Positions 42,775 through 50,506 of a stretch of 64,000 nt of DNA are shown one piece after another; the stretch's first letter is position 1; the number at the start of each line of letters is the position of its first letter. A program made the position numbers and the translations under genes. The notes below the pieces were generated by a model. The model was not told where the DNA came from. It saw only the letters and a program-made list of their open reading frames with translations, and ran no database searches. The stretch comes from DTU052 sp050951725 (GTDB taxonomy: Bacteria > Bacillota > Syntrophomonadia > Syntrophomonadales > DTU052): positions 186,001 to 250,000 of the forward strand of contig JBMNJO010000024.1 in the NCBI GenBank assembly GCA_050951725.1. The letters are read 5' to 3'.

Positions 42775-43446
42775 TCAATTTCTAGCGCTCAGCACCCGCC
42801 AGTTCTTTTCCCGGGCATAACCAGCAAGTCTTGGTTCCGCATTTACTGCCACCGGGTTGCCCACGATTTCCAGCACCTTCAGGTCATCATAGCTGTCTCC
42901 GTAGGACCTGCTGGCCTGCCAGTCGATCTCCCGATCAGCGAGGTGCTCCCGGATAAGCGCCAGCTTGGCCTGGCCGTCGATGAACGCAGCCGGCTGGCGG
43001 TGGTCGAAGGAGCCATTGCAAAGAGGCAGGTCCACTCCGATCACACAATCGAACCCCAGATCTTCACCAACATGCCTCAACAACCCCGCATGAGCACCTG
43101 ACAGGAGGACGGTATAGAAGCCTTCACTTTTTGCGGCTTTAACCTCATCAATCACCGCCGGGTTGAGGATGTCTTTAAGGTTGTGATAAGCCAGAGCGAA
43201 AAACTCAGTAATCTCTTCACCGCTCATGCCCCGAAAGATATTATTGAACCTGCGCATTACCCGGACCTTCATCCGTTCCCGGGATAAGGCACCGGCTTTC
43301 CACAGGATCAGGTGAGGCAGGGCGGAAAGGAGGATCCTTACGTACCTGACCCGCGAGCGGCCCTGTCTGATCCAGTCTTTGCCCAGGCAGGGCAGGGTAT
43401 CCCTGGTGGTTAAGGTCCCGTCAAAGTCAAAGATGGCTACTTTCAC
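42775..43446 (-). CDS. HAD-IB family phosphatase (phosphoserine phosphatase-like)
   Basis: About 223 residues from a GTG at 43446 with GGGAGG eight bases upstream; the frame extends further without a ribosome site. HAD motif I is VAIFDFDGTLTTRDT (nucleophile and acid aspartates), motif II VLLSGAHAGLL, motif III Lys in DGQAKLALI, and motif IV YGDSYDDLKVLEIVG. The helical cap insert between motifs I and II is typical of subclass IB, which hydrolyses phosphoserine or related small phosphomonoesters. No clear partner gene. Confidence 0.85.
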   Translation of the reverse strand: MKVAIFDFDGTLTTRDTLPCLGKDWIRQGRSRVRYVRILLSALPHLILWKAGALSRERMKVRVMRRFNNIFRGMSGEEITEFFALAYHNLKDILNPAVIDEVKAAKSEGFYTVLLSGAHAGLLRHVGEDLGFDCVIGVDLPLCNGSFDHRQPAAFIDGQAKLALIREHLADREIDWQASRSYGDSYDDLKVLEIVGNPVAVNAEPRLAGYAREKNWRVLSARN

Positions 43447-43590
43447 AAACTTACCTCCCGCATCAACACTCTGGTGTACTATGGAAAGAGGGTGGACGTT
43501 AGAAGTATGAGAAAGGGATTGGCAAATTATACATATATTTGGATACTTAGTCAATACGTTTTTGCGGGGAACACTGCTGCGTTGCATCAG

Positions 43591-43636
43591 AAAAAGAAAC
43601 CGCTTTTTGCCATTAATAAAAAAGCGATTTCTTTTC
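43591..43636 (-). terminator. Terminator of the DUF3892-like gene
   Basis: Long inverted repeat AAAAGAAACCGCTTTTT / AAAAAGCGATTTCTTTT (one mismatch) with an ~8-nt loop; on the minus strand the U-rich arm acts as the run. It separates two minus-strand genes. Confidence 0.7.
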
Positions 43637-43654
43637 CCGATTGTTTTCCATACG

Positions 43655-43873
43655 TTAGATCAAGGACACGCTATCCTGGTTTTCCTCGGCCTCGTCGTTT
43701 ATCCGGACCTTAAGGTATCGTTGGCCATGCCGGTCGACTCCGGCGAATAGGCCCTGAACGTGATTGCGGTTGGTCTCGGTTATTGCTTCTTCTATGCTGA
43801 GTACCCGCCCGTCGTTCAGCTGGATTCCGGTAACCTTCCTTTGGGCCGCATTAGTATTCTGCTCCAGTGACAT
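43655..43873 (-). CDS. DUF3892-like small protein
   Basis: A 72-residue protein from the ATG at 43873 with AGGAGG seven bases upstream. The sequence KVTGIQLNDGRVLSIEEAITETNRNHVQGLFAGVDRHGQRYLKV matches the DUF3892 pattern (xITxVxLxDGRVLSxxEAI..). Function unknown. A strong terminator follows. Divergent from the small gene at 43999. Confidence 0.7.
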   Translation of the reverse strand: MSLEQNTNAAQRKVTGIQLNDGRVLSIEEAITETNRNHVQGLFAGVDRHGQRYLKVRINDEAEENQDSVSLI

Positions 43874-43998
43874 GGTCGCTCCTCCTTTCCTTTTTGATAG
43901 CATTTCCAGGATCGTAATCACCCATGCTGTACCTGTAGATAAGCACTCACAAACCATTGCCGAACTGCTGACATAGAATATAACTGGAGGAGATTCGT

Positions 43999-44256
43999 TT
44001 GTCGAAATTCTACAAATCTTTGGAATCACTGCTGGCCCTGGACGTAATCAAAATGATGATACAGGCCAACAACATCGAAATCAACCGGCTTAACGCGGCT
44101 ATAGCCGTCTTAATAAAGAAGCGGATACCTTTTGACCTGGCGTTTACCCCTGGACAAAGGAGACTTGCTGCTTCAGCGGTCCTGACCATTTATATTAACC
44201 CCACCACTACGATTAATTTTACCCTCCAGTTCGAGGAAGGCACCTTGCCCGGTTAG
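43999..44256 (+). CDS. Hypothetical 85-residue protein
   Basis: Starts at TTG (43999) with GGAGGAG six bases upstream, so expression is credible. It is soluble with a helical N-terminal half (FYKSLESLLALDVIKMMIQANNIEINRLNAAIAVL) and a beta-rich end (SAVLTIYINPTTTINFTLQF). No family recognised. It lies 65 bases before the response regulator gene and could be co-transcribed. Confidence 0.55.
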   Translation: MSKFYKSLESLLALDVIKMMIQANNIEINRLNAAIAVLIKKRIPFDLAFTPGQRRLAASAVLTIYINPTTTINFTLQFEEGTLPG

Positions 44257-44321
44257 CTGGATATGCTTTTTCAGTTTAGAATAGAGGCAGGGTATCGAAT
44301 AGCTGCACCGGAGGGATCGCT

Positions 44322-45035
44322 TTGACCAAAATTCTGATAATCGATGATGAAAAGCTCCTGGTAAAGGGTTTACAGCGGAGCCTTACTGGTGAAGGTTTTG
44401 AGGTGGAGGCCGCTTATGACGGCCATGAGGGGCTGTCAAAGGTAAAATCTCACCTGCCTGACCTGGTTATACTGGACATCATGCTCCCCGGGATGGATGG
44501 CTTTGAGGTCTGCCGCCGGCTGCGCTCCGTCAGTGATGTGCCGGTCATCATGCTCACCGCCCGGGGCGAAGACATTGATAAGATAGTGGGGCTGGAGCTT
44601 GGTGCTGATGACTACCTGGCCAAGCCCTTCAATACCCGGGAGTTGATCGCCCGGATAAGAGCGATTCTGCGCCGCCGTCCCTCCTTCCGTGAACACGCAG
44701 TAGACCCTCAAACGCCAGCTGCCCTTGACAGGATGATCAGGGCCGGCGAACTGGAGATCGATGCCGCCTGCCAGCGAGTGATAGTCAAGGGTGAGCAGGT
44801 AAGCTTGACAACCCGGGAATTTGAGCTGCTGCATGCCCTGGCCCGGAATCCGGGTCGGGTTCTGACGCGGGATGTCCTGCTGGAGCAGGTGTGGGGGTCC
44901 AGGTATTATGGAGAGCCCCGGGTAGTTGATGTCTATGTCCGGCGTCTGCGGCAGAAGATCGAGCCCGATCCGGCAAATCCGCGCTGGATCTTCACCCGTT
45001 GGGGTGCGGGCTACTTCTTTCAGGGGGAAGAATAA
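44322..45035 (+). CDS. OmpR/PhoB-family response regulator
   Basis: 237 residues from a TTG preceded by GGAGG. The receiver domain (1-120) has the acidic pocket (IIDDEK), phospho-acceptor D52 (LVILDIMLPGMDG), the conserved Thr (IMLTARGED) and Lys (DYLAKPF). The C-terminal winged helix contains LTTREFELLHALARNPGRVLTRDVLLEQVWG and VDVYVRRLRQKIEPDPANPRWIFTRWGAGYFF. The stop codon overlaps the kinase start (TAATG). The likely regulon includes the GerMN lipoprotein gene downstream, whose promoter region holds three phased repeats. Confidence 0.93.
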   Translation: MTKILIIDDEKLLVKGLQRSLTGEGFEVEAAYDGHEGLSKVKSHLPDLVILDIMLPGMDGFEVCRRLRSVSDVPVIMLTARGEDIDKIVGLELGADDYLAKPFNTRELIARIRAILRRRPSFREHAVDPQTPAALDRMIRAGELEIDAACQRVIVKGEQVSLTTREFELLHALARNPGRVLTRDVLLEQVWGSRYYGEPRVVDVYVRRLRQKIEPDPANPRWIFTRWGAGYFFQGEE

Positions 45036-46426
45036 TGAGAATCGCGATCCGCTGGAAGCTGGCCCTCACCTACTTCTGCCTGGTCATGCTGGTTCTCGCG
45101 GGGTTTAATCTCTTTCTGTGGATCCAGTTGGAGAAGAATTACCTCGGGGAACGCAAGAGCACCTACCTAACCCACGCGCAAATAATCTCTACTACCGTAC
45201 AGGAGTCTTTTCTGCGGGAAAGCCCCTCATTATTTCATACTGTGCGTGATTTTGGAACCATGATCGGAGCCCGGGTAGTGGTCCTGGATGCAAGAGGTCA
45301 GGTCCTGATTGACTCCTTCAGTGAGGAATGGCTGGAGGGTTTGGTACTGGAACATGGTGAGATAAAGGCCGCTTTGAACGGTTCCAGCGCTACTGGGGTT
45401 CATAAACTGGCCAGTTCTGAACAGGTGCTTTATGTGGCGGTCCCAATCCTGGAGGAAAAGGTGAGCCGGGGGGCCATCATGCTGGTGGCCGGTGTGGATG
45501 ATGTCTATCAGGACCTGGGTGCCATTTCCCGCCAAATGGTACTGATTTCCCTTTTATGCGGCCTGCTGGTGTCCCTGCTAAGCCTGATTCTGTCCGGAAT
45601 CCTTACTCGGCCGGTTAATGAACTGACAACAGCGGTGCAGGGGGTGGCCGCGGGGAACCTGGATCAGAAGATTCCAGTACGCGGCCGTGACGAGCTGGGC
45701 CTGTTGGCCTCCGCCTTTAACGACATGAGCAGCAGGCTGACGGCCTCTGACCGCACCAGGAAGCAGTTCCTGGCCGATGCCTCCCATGAATTAAAATCGC
45801 CCCTGACCTCGATCAAGGCCCTGGCGGAGTCTCTGCTGAATGGACAGGAAGAGGACGTATCGATATACCGGGAGTACCTGCAGGACATTGATACCGAGAC
45901 TGACCGCCTGGCGCGTATTGTGGACAGAATGCTGCAGCTCAGCAGACTGGAAGACAAGGACTATGAGCTGCATAAAGAAATGACCGGCATCGAGGAACTG
46001 GTCAGCCATGTAACCGCATTGATGCAGCGGCGGGCCGCCGAAAATGGTGTGGACCTCATACAGCAGGTGACCCCCGGAATCAGGTGGCAGGTTAACGCTG
46101 ATCTTTTTACGCGGGTGCTGACTAATTTGCTGGACAATGCCCTGTGCTATACACCGCAGGGCGGCAGAGTATCAGTTGAGGTACACCAGGCTGAAAACAA
46201 CCTGGTCCTGCGGGTAACAGACTCCGGAATTGGGATCCCTGCTGCCGAGTTACCCCGGATATTCGATCGTTTTTACCGGGTAGACAAGGCCAGAACCCGG
46301 GCCATGGGGGGGACTGGACTGGGGCTGCCCATTGTGCGTCAGGCCGTGGAACGGCATGGGGGCACTATTGCCGTTGCGAGCAGTCCCGGAGAAGGAACCA
46401 CCTTCGAGGCAAAATTCCCGGAGTGA
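45035..46426 (+). CDS. Sensor histidine kinase
   Basis: About 463 residues. Two transmembrane helices (~9-30 and ~165-187) bracket an extracytoplasmic sensor loop of ~135 residues (IISTTVQESFLRESPSLFHTVRDFGTMIG..), likely a PAS/PDC-like fold. A HAMP linker follows (RPVNELTTAVQGVAAGNLDQKIPVRGRDELGLLASAFNDM), then the phospho-acceptor H251 (DASHELKSPLTSIKALAE) and the ATPase domain with N box LTNLLDNALCYTP, G1 DSGIGIPAAELPRIFDRFYR, and G2 GGTGLGLPIVRQAVERHGG. Translationally coupled to the response regulator. The signal is unknown. Confidence 0.93.
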   Translation: MRIAIRWKLALTYFCLVMLVLAGFNLFLWIQLEKNYLGERKSTYLTHAQIISTTVQESFLRESPSLFHTVRDFGTMIGARVVVLDARGQVLIDSFSEEWLEGLVLEHGEIKAALNGSSATGVHKLASSEQVLYVAVPILEEKVSRGAIMLVAGVDDVYQDLGAISRQMVLISLLCGLLVSLLSLILSGILTRPVNELTTAVQGVAAGNLDQKIPVRGRDELGLLASAFNDMSSRLTASDRTRKQFLADASHELKSPLTSIKALAESLLNGQEEDVSIYREYLQDIDTETDRLARIVDRMLQLSRLEDKDYELHKEMTGIEELVSHVTALMQRRAAENGVDLIQQVTPGIRWQVNADLFTRVLTNLLDNALCYTPQGGRVSVEVHQAENNLVLRVTDSGIGIPAAELPRIFDRFYRVDKARTRAMGGTGLGLPIVRQAVERHGGTIAVASSPGEGTTFEAKFPE

Positions 46427-46456
46427 GGGGCAACTTCAATCCGCGATCAAAGGAGA

Positions 46457-46486
46457 GTAACAATTTGTAACAATTAGTAACCCCCC
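46457..46486 (+). promoter_or_regulatory. Three 10-bp-phased direct repeats upstream of the GerMN gene
   Basis: GTAACAATTT, GTAACAATTA and GTAACCCCCC follow each other with an exact 10-bp period, ending where the -35 element of a promoter with -10 TATACT (46503-46508) would lie. Helically phased direct repeats over the -35 are the usual site of OmpR/PhoB regulators; the regulator encoded just upstream is the natural candidate. Confidence 0.7.
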
Positions 46487-46550
46487 TGAAATAATGCCCT
46501 GCTATACTGATTATAGACTGCAGTCCACAAATTTAGGGGAGGTAATACTT

Positions 46551-47153
46551 ATGAAATACAGGAAAAGAGACCGGGGTTGGCCGGGTATGACGGCGGTGGC
46601 TCTTGCGTTGCTGCTGATGGTAGGGTTATTCCTGACCGGGTGTGGAAACAACCCTAACAACGCCTCACCCGGAAACCAAAAGGCTGGAGCCCCGGAGAAC
46701 AGCAACACACCTGACATCAGCTCCCAACCAACCCAGGAGAAAGAGAGCGTAACCCTCTACTTTGGCGACCAGGAGGCCATGTACCTGCTGCCGGAGACCA
46801 GAACAGTAGACAAAAAAGATGGAATCCTGGAGGCGGCGGTTGTTGAGGAACTGGTGAAAGGACCTCAGGAGGAAGGATCGGTCCGTACCATTCCTGAAGG
46901 AACCAGGGTCTTGTCGGTAAACGTTGTCAACGGGGTAGCGTATGTAAACTTCTCCAAAGAGTTTCAGACCAAACACTGGGGTGGATCTGCCGGAGAAATA
47001 ATGACCATATATTCGGTTGTCAATACCTTGACCGAACTCCCCGGAGTGGAAAAAGTCCAGTTTCTATTGGAAGGGGAAAAACTCGAATCCATCCTGGGGC
47101 ACATGGACACCACGATACCAATCGAGCCTGATCCAAACCTGATCGAAGATTGA
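46551..47153 (+). CDS. GerMN-domain lipoprotein
   Basis: About 200 residues from the ATG at 46551 with GGGGAGG upstream. A lipoprotein signal ends at LTGC (TAVALALLLMVGLFLTGC). A low-complexity Asn/Pro/Ser/Thr linker leads to a GerMN (sporulation/spore germination) domain: VTLYFGDQEAMYLLPETRTVDKKD, VVEELVKGPQEEGSVRTIPEGTRVLSVNVVNGVAYVNFSKEF, MTIYSVVNTLTELPGVEKVQFLLEG. These domains are extracytoplasmic and protein- or peptidoglycan-associated. It follows the two-component genes by 124 bases; the phased repeats in that gap suggest direct control by them. Confidence 0.88.
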   Translation: MKYRKRDRGWPGMTAVALALLLMVGLFLTGCGNNPNNASPGNQKAGAPENSNTPDISSQPTQEKESVTLYFGDQEAMYLLPETRTVDKKDGILEAAVVEELVKGPQEEGSVRTIPEGTRVLSVNVVNGVAYVNFSKEFQTKHWGGSAGEIMTIYSVVNTLTELPGVEKVQFLLEGEKLESILGHMDTTIPIEPDPNLIED

Positions 47154-47310
47154 TTCCCCTGAGCAGCTGTCCGGCAACGATGTTTACGGGAGGACGGGGT
47201 TTATGCTAAGCTGAAACTAATTAGTCGAAGCGAACGGCGACTGGTAATCGTTCTCCAGCTTCATGCAACTTCCTGCCCTTAACATCTTATTATCTTCAAG
47301 GGGTATCAAT

Positions 47311-48192
47311 ATGCTAAGAAAAGTTACCGGCAACATCTATCTCGTTGAGGACCCGTATCGAGCCAGACCCCCGCGCTGCAATTGCCTGTATGTGGAGGAT
47401 GACCTGCGGGTATTGATTGACTCCAGCAGCGGACCGGAGGTCGTTGATGTAGTGGGTCCTCGGGGAGTTGATTTATTGCTCACTACCCATTTTCATGAGG
47501 ACCATGTTCTTAACCATAACTCCTTTCCCGGGGCCGAGGTATGGGTTCACAGTCTGGATGCACCCGGCGTAAGATCCCGGCAGAAATATATTGAGCTGTT
47601 GGCGTTCCTCAAATTCGGCCAGGAAAAACTGGGTAGAGAGTATGCTAAATTTATGAACATTAATGGTTGCCCGGTTAATGGGGAATTTGAGGATGGACAG
47701 ATATTTGATACTGGGCAAACCCAGATTCAAGTTGTGCATCTTCCCGGGCACTCAGCAGGACACTGTGGATTCTACTTTCCCCAACACGACATCCTGTATT
47801 CAGCGGATATTGACTTGTCGCGCGGAGGGCCCTGGTATGGAGGTGCCACCAGCGATATTGATGTTTTTATTGATTCCATTCACCGAGTCAAGGATATGCA
47901 GCCCTCAACAATAATCTCGTCACACTTGGGAATAATAAGAGACCGGATTCCAGAAAGGCTGGACAGCTATCTGGATCAGATATATCTGAAAGAGGAGCGT
48001 CTCCTCCAGGCCCTGAAAACCCCGCAGACTCTGGATGACATGGTAAACAGCCATCTATTCCATCAAAAGGCTCCGACGCAATTGAAAGAAATCTACGACT
48101 TTTTTGAGAAGGCGTGGATCTCCGTGCACCTGGAACGGCTGGAGCGGATGTCCCTTATTAAGAAAGAAGAACAGCTGTATTACTGCACCTGA
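47311..48192 (+). CDS. MBL-fold metallo-hydrolase, paralogue B
   Basis: About 293 residues from the ATG at 47311 with AAGGGG upstream. Metal ligands: TTHFHEDHVLNHN (HxHxDH), LPGHSAGHCGFYFPQHDILYSADIDL, and SSHLG near residue 200. The order of segments, the short YGNC-like start (RCNCLYVEDDLRVLID) and the helical C-terminal tail (EERLLQALKTPQTLDDMVNSHL) match the gene at 41772, so the two are distant paralogues separated by ~4.7 kb. Substrate unknown. A terminator-like hairpin lies 220 bases downstream. Confidence 0.85.
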   Translation: MLRKVTGNIYLVEDPYRARPPRCNCLYVEDDLRVLIDSSSGPEVVDVVGPRGVDLLLTTHFHEDHVLNHNSFPGAEVWVHSLDAPGVRSRQKYIELLAFLKFGQEKLGREYAKFMNINGCPVNGEFEDGQIFDTGQTQIQVVHLPGHSAGHCGFYFPQHDILYSADIDLSRGGPWYGGATSDIDVFIDSIHRVKDMQPSTIISSHLGIIRDRIPERLDSYLDQIYLKEERLLQALKTPQTLDDMVNSHLFHQKAPTQLKEIYDFFEKAWISVHLERLERMSLIKKEEQLYYCT

Positions 48193-48411
48193 TTTACGGT
48201 TTTCACTATCGCAGGACGCTGCCTCCCGGGCAAGTTTCTTGGCGGTTAATTATGGATGGAAGCCGCATGGGTCTTGACTTATCCGGTATTTGTGTGATAT
48301 TTTTTAATCAAATTTCGGAATATCATGGTTCATTTCATGCGTACCCTCGAGAGCCTGTGAACAATTGGTATTTTTTTATTTCAAATTATGACAATTCACG
48401 TTTTAAGGTTA

Positions 48412-48442
48412 AATGAAGGGGGACCCTTCATTAAATTTTTTA
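48412..48442 (+). terminator. Rho-independent terminator before the c-di-AMP riboswitch
   Basis: AATGAAGGG/CCCTTCATT, 3-nt loop, then AAATTTTTT. It separates the MBL gene from the riboswitch transcript. Confidence 0.85.
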
Positions 48443-48480
48443 TGCCGAATTATCTCAATTTGGCGAACCGCTGTTATTAT

Positions 48481-48510
48481 TTGTAATATCTGTCTGATAA
48501 TGTTGATAAT
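48481..48510 (+). promoter_or_regulatory. Promoter of the riboswitch-aminomutase transcript
   Basis: TTGTAA (48481) and GATAAT (48505) with an 18-bp spacer, 23 bases before the riboswitch. Confidence 0.5.
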
Positions 48511-48532
48511 TGAATAATGACCTTGTGTCATA

Positions 48533-48655
48533 ATCGCTTAATCCCTGGAAAGGGAGCGGGGGACCCAACAAAAGGGGTGAATCCGGAATACTCCGGTAGG
48601 GCTAGTCCCTTAGGCCCGAACCCGTCAGCTAACCTCGTAAGCGTTGAAAGGGAGA
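48533..48655 (+). promoter_or_regulatory. ydaO/yuaA cyclic di-AMP riboswitch
   Basis: The leader contains the diagnostic ydaO blocks in order: CGCTTAATCC, GGAGCGGGGGACCCAA, GGGGTGAATCCG, CCCGAACCCGTCAGCTAACC and TCGTAAGCG, then GAAAGGGAG. The 5' CGCTT (48534) pairs with AAGCG (48639-48643) to close the structure. The class binds c-di-AMP and normally switches off genes of osmolyte and potassium uptake or wall metabolism. A terminator follows at 48676. Confidence 0.93.
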
Positions 48656-48675
48656 CCGGAGTCACAGCTTTAATG

Positions 48676-48704
48676 TAACCAAAGGTTTTTCTTTGGTTAT
48701 TTTT
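48676..48704 (+). terminator. Expression-platform terminator of the c-di-AMP riboswitch
   Basis: TAACCAAAG/CTTTGGTTA with a 6-nt loop and five T, 20 bases after the aptamer and ahead of the aminomutase gene; expected to form when c-di-AMP is bound (OFF switch). Confidence 0.85.
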
Positions 48705-48812
48705 GATCTCATTGGCTGATAGCAGGCCGGACCGTGGGATCATCTTGACAACCGGGCCTTTTCGAATGTGACATTCCTATATCAAAACCATGTGAAGTAA
48801 GGAGTGAAGAAC

Positions 48813-50114
48813 ATGCGAGAAAGAAGGGTTCTGGATAATACCAGGCAAAAGGCATTAAACAGGGCCAAGGAATTAAGCCTGGATGCGTTTTCGTTCATCA
48901 AAGCAGCTGAGACTGTTGAAACCGGGGTGGCTGCTCACAATAGAGCGGAGGCCCGGAAACAGCAGATTCTCGATTTTTTGGGCGGCAGCGAGCAGGATTG
49001 GAACGATTGGCGGTGGCAGCTTAAGAATCGAATAAGAGATGCCGGGATATTGGCAGAGATCCTTGGTATGGGAGAGGTAGAGAAGAAACGGGTAGAGAAG
49101 GTTGGAAAGCTGTTTCGTTGGGCGATTTCGCCCTATTACCTCAGTCTTATACCTGATGATTATCGGAACAATCCGATTTTTCGCCAGGCAGTGCCCGATA
49201 TACGCGAACTGGATGAAGGGGGCAGTCTTGACCCAATGAGTGAAGCCCTGACCTCCCCTGCACCTCGCGTCACCAGGCGGTATCCTGACCGGCTGATAAT
49301 CAACGTCACTAATCAGTGCGCCATGTTCTGCCGCCATTGCCAGCGGAGGCGTAACATCGGTGAGATTGACCACCATGCGCAGAGCGGTGATATATCGGAT
49401 GCCATCGCCTATGTTGCAGAAAATCGCGAGATAAGGGATGTTCTCATTACCGGTGGGGACGCATTACTGCTTAATGACCAGTACCTTGACTGGATATTGG
49501 GTGAACTGGATCGCATACCCCACGTGGAAATCAAGAGAATAGGCACCAGGACGCCTGTAACCCTGCCTCAAAGGGTGACATCAGAATTATGTGATGTGCT
49601 TCGTCGTTATCCCCCTATCTATATCAATACCCAGTTTAACCACCCGTTGGAGGTCACCCCTGAAGCCCGGGATGCTTGCAGCCGATTGGCTGAAACCGGA
49701 GTTGTCCTGGGTAATCAGGCAGTTTTGCTGAAAGGTATCAACGATTCTCCGACGGTGATGAAAAAGCTCAATCATGAATTATTGCGGATACGGGTGCGGC
49801 CCTACTACATCTTTCATGCCAAGGATGTGCGGGGTACAAGGCACTGGCAGACCAGTGTCCGTACTGGTCTCAATATTATGGAGTCCCTGAGAGGGCATAC
49901 TTCAGGATTAGCCGTACCGACATACATCGTAAATGCCCCCGGCGGCTATGGGAAAATACCGGTTATGCCCAATTACATTCTGGATATGCAGGATGACCGG
50001 GTCACACTCCGGACCTGGGAAGGAAAAGTCACCGAGATTTTTCATGACCAGATGTATGTGCAAGAGGATCTTAGATATCACCTGCCTAACCAGGATGACG
50101 AGCTGACTGGCTGA
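48813..50114 (+). CDS. eam: Glutamate 2,3-aminomutase (radical SAM, KamA family)
   Basis: About 433 residues. AAGGAG lies eight bases before the ATG at 48813. The radical-SAM cluster motif is CAMFCRHC, and the PLP lysine is K381 in APGGYGKIPVMPNY. In lysine 2,3-aminomutase, Asp293 and Asp330 hold the substrate ammonium group; here the aligned positions are K337 (YYIFHAKDV) and N374 (YIVNAPGG), exactly 37 residues apart. Lys and Asn at these sites are the published signature of Clostridioides difficile glutamate 2,3-aminomutase, which makes beta-glutamate, a compatible solute. It is the only gene behind a c-di-AMP riboswitch, which fits osmolyte control. The enzyme needs an anaerobic cytoplasm, SAM and PLP. 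The substrate is inferred from these residues, not tested. Confidence 0.85.
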   Translation: MRERRVLDNTRQKALNRAKELSLDAFSFIKAAETVETGVAAHNRAEARKQQILDFLGGSEQDWNDWRWQLKNRIRDAGILAEILGMGEVEKKRVEKVGKLFRWAISPYYLSLIPDDYRNNPIFRQAVPDIRELDEGGSLDPMSEALTSPAPRVTRRYPDRLIINVTNQCAMFCRHCQRRRNIGEIDHHAQSGDISDAIAYVAENREIRDVLITGGDALLLNDQYLDWILGELDRIPHVEIKRIGTRTPVTLPQRVTSELCDVLRRYPPIYINTQFNHPLEVTPEARDACSRLAETGVVLGNQAVLLKGINDSPTVMKKLNHELLRIRVRPYYIFHAKDVRGTRHWQTSVRTGLNIMESLRGHTSGLAVPTYIVNAPGGYGKIPVMPNYILDMQDDRVTLRTWEGKVTEIFHDQMYVQEDLRYHLPNQDDELTG

Positions 50115-50506
50115 TTAATGGCGGGCGGATATCAAGGTGACTTCGGAAAAGGTTTATAATTTGGACCCAGTCGAGATTTATGGGTATGCGATATGAGGAG
50201 GCCCCTATCAGGAAACTGACTGGAGCCTTCTTTTATCGCATATTTGCGAGTCATACCTGGATGTAAAGGTAAATATAACATTATAAAAACAGGCCCCCTC
50301 ATGCTGCTTTCGATTTTCATGTCTATGATCTACCTGTACCTGTTTTATTGGAGATAGGTGTTATCACGTTTTCTGCCTGAAAGCTGCTCGGCACTTGCGC
50401 TCACAGTGATTTGATTCCTCAGTTCCCTGGTTTGCAGGTGCAGGTCTCCATGGTCTAAACTGACAATAGCACCGGTTTGCCGTTATAGATATGGGGATGA
50501 ATCGAC
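50115..50506. other. Intergenic region with a long hairpin
   Basis: A gap of 392 bases. Apart from the hairpin at 50185-50242 I see no gene and no purine-riboswitch signature ahead of the permease. Confidence 0.45.
50185..50242. other. Long imperfect hairpin with GAAA tetraloop
   Basis: TATGCGATA pairs with TATCGCATA, GAGGAGGC with GCCTTCTTT, and an inner TCAG-GAAA-CTGA caps the structure (58 nt in all). No T run follows directly, so it may be a terminator variant, an RNA-stability element or a small RNA. Confidence 0.5.
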
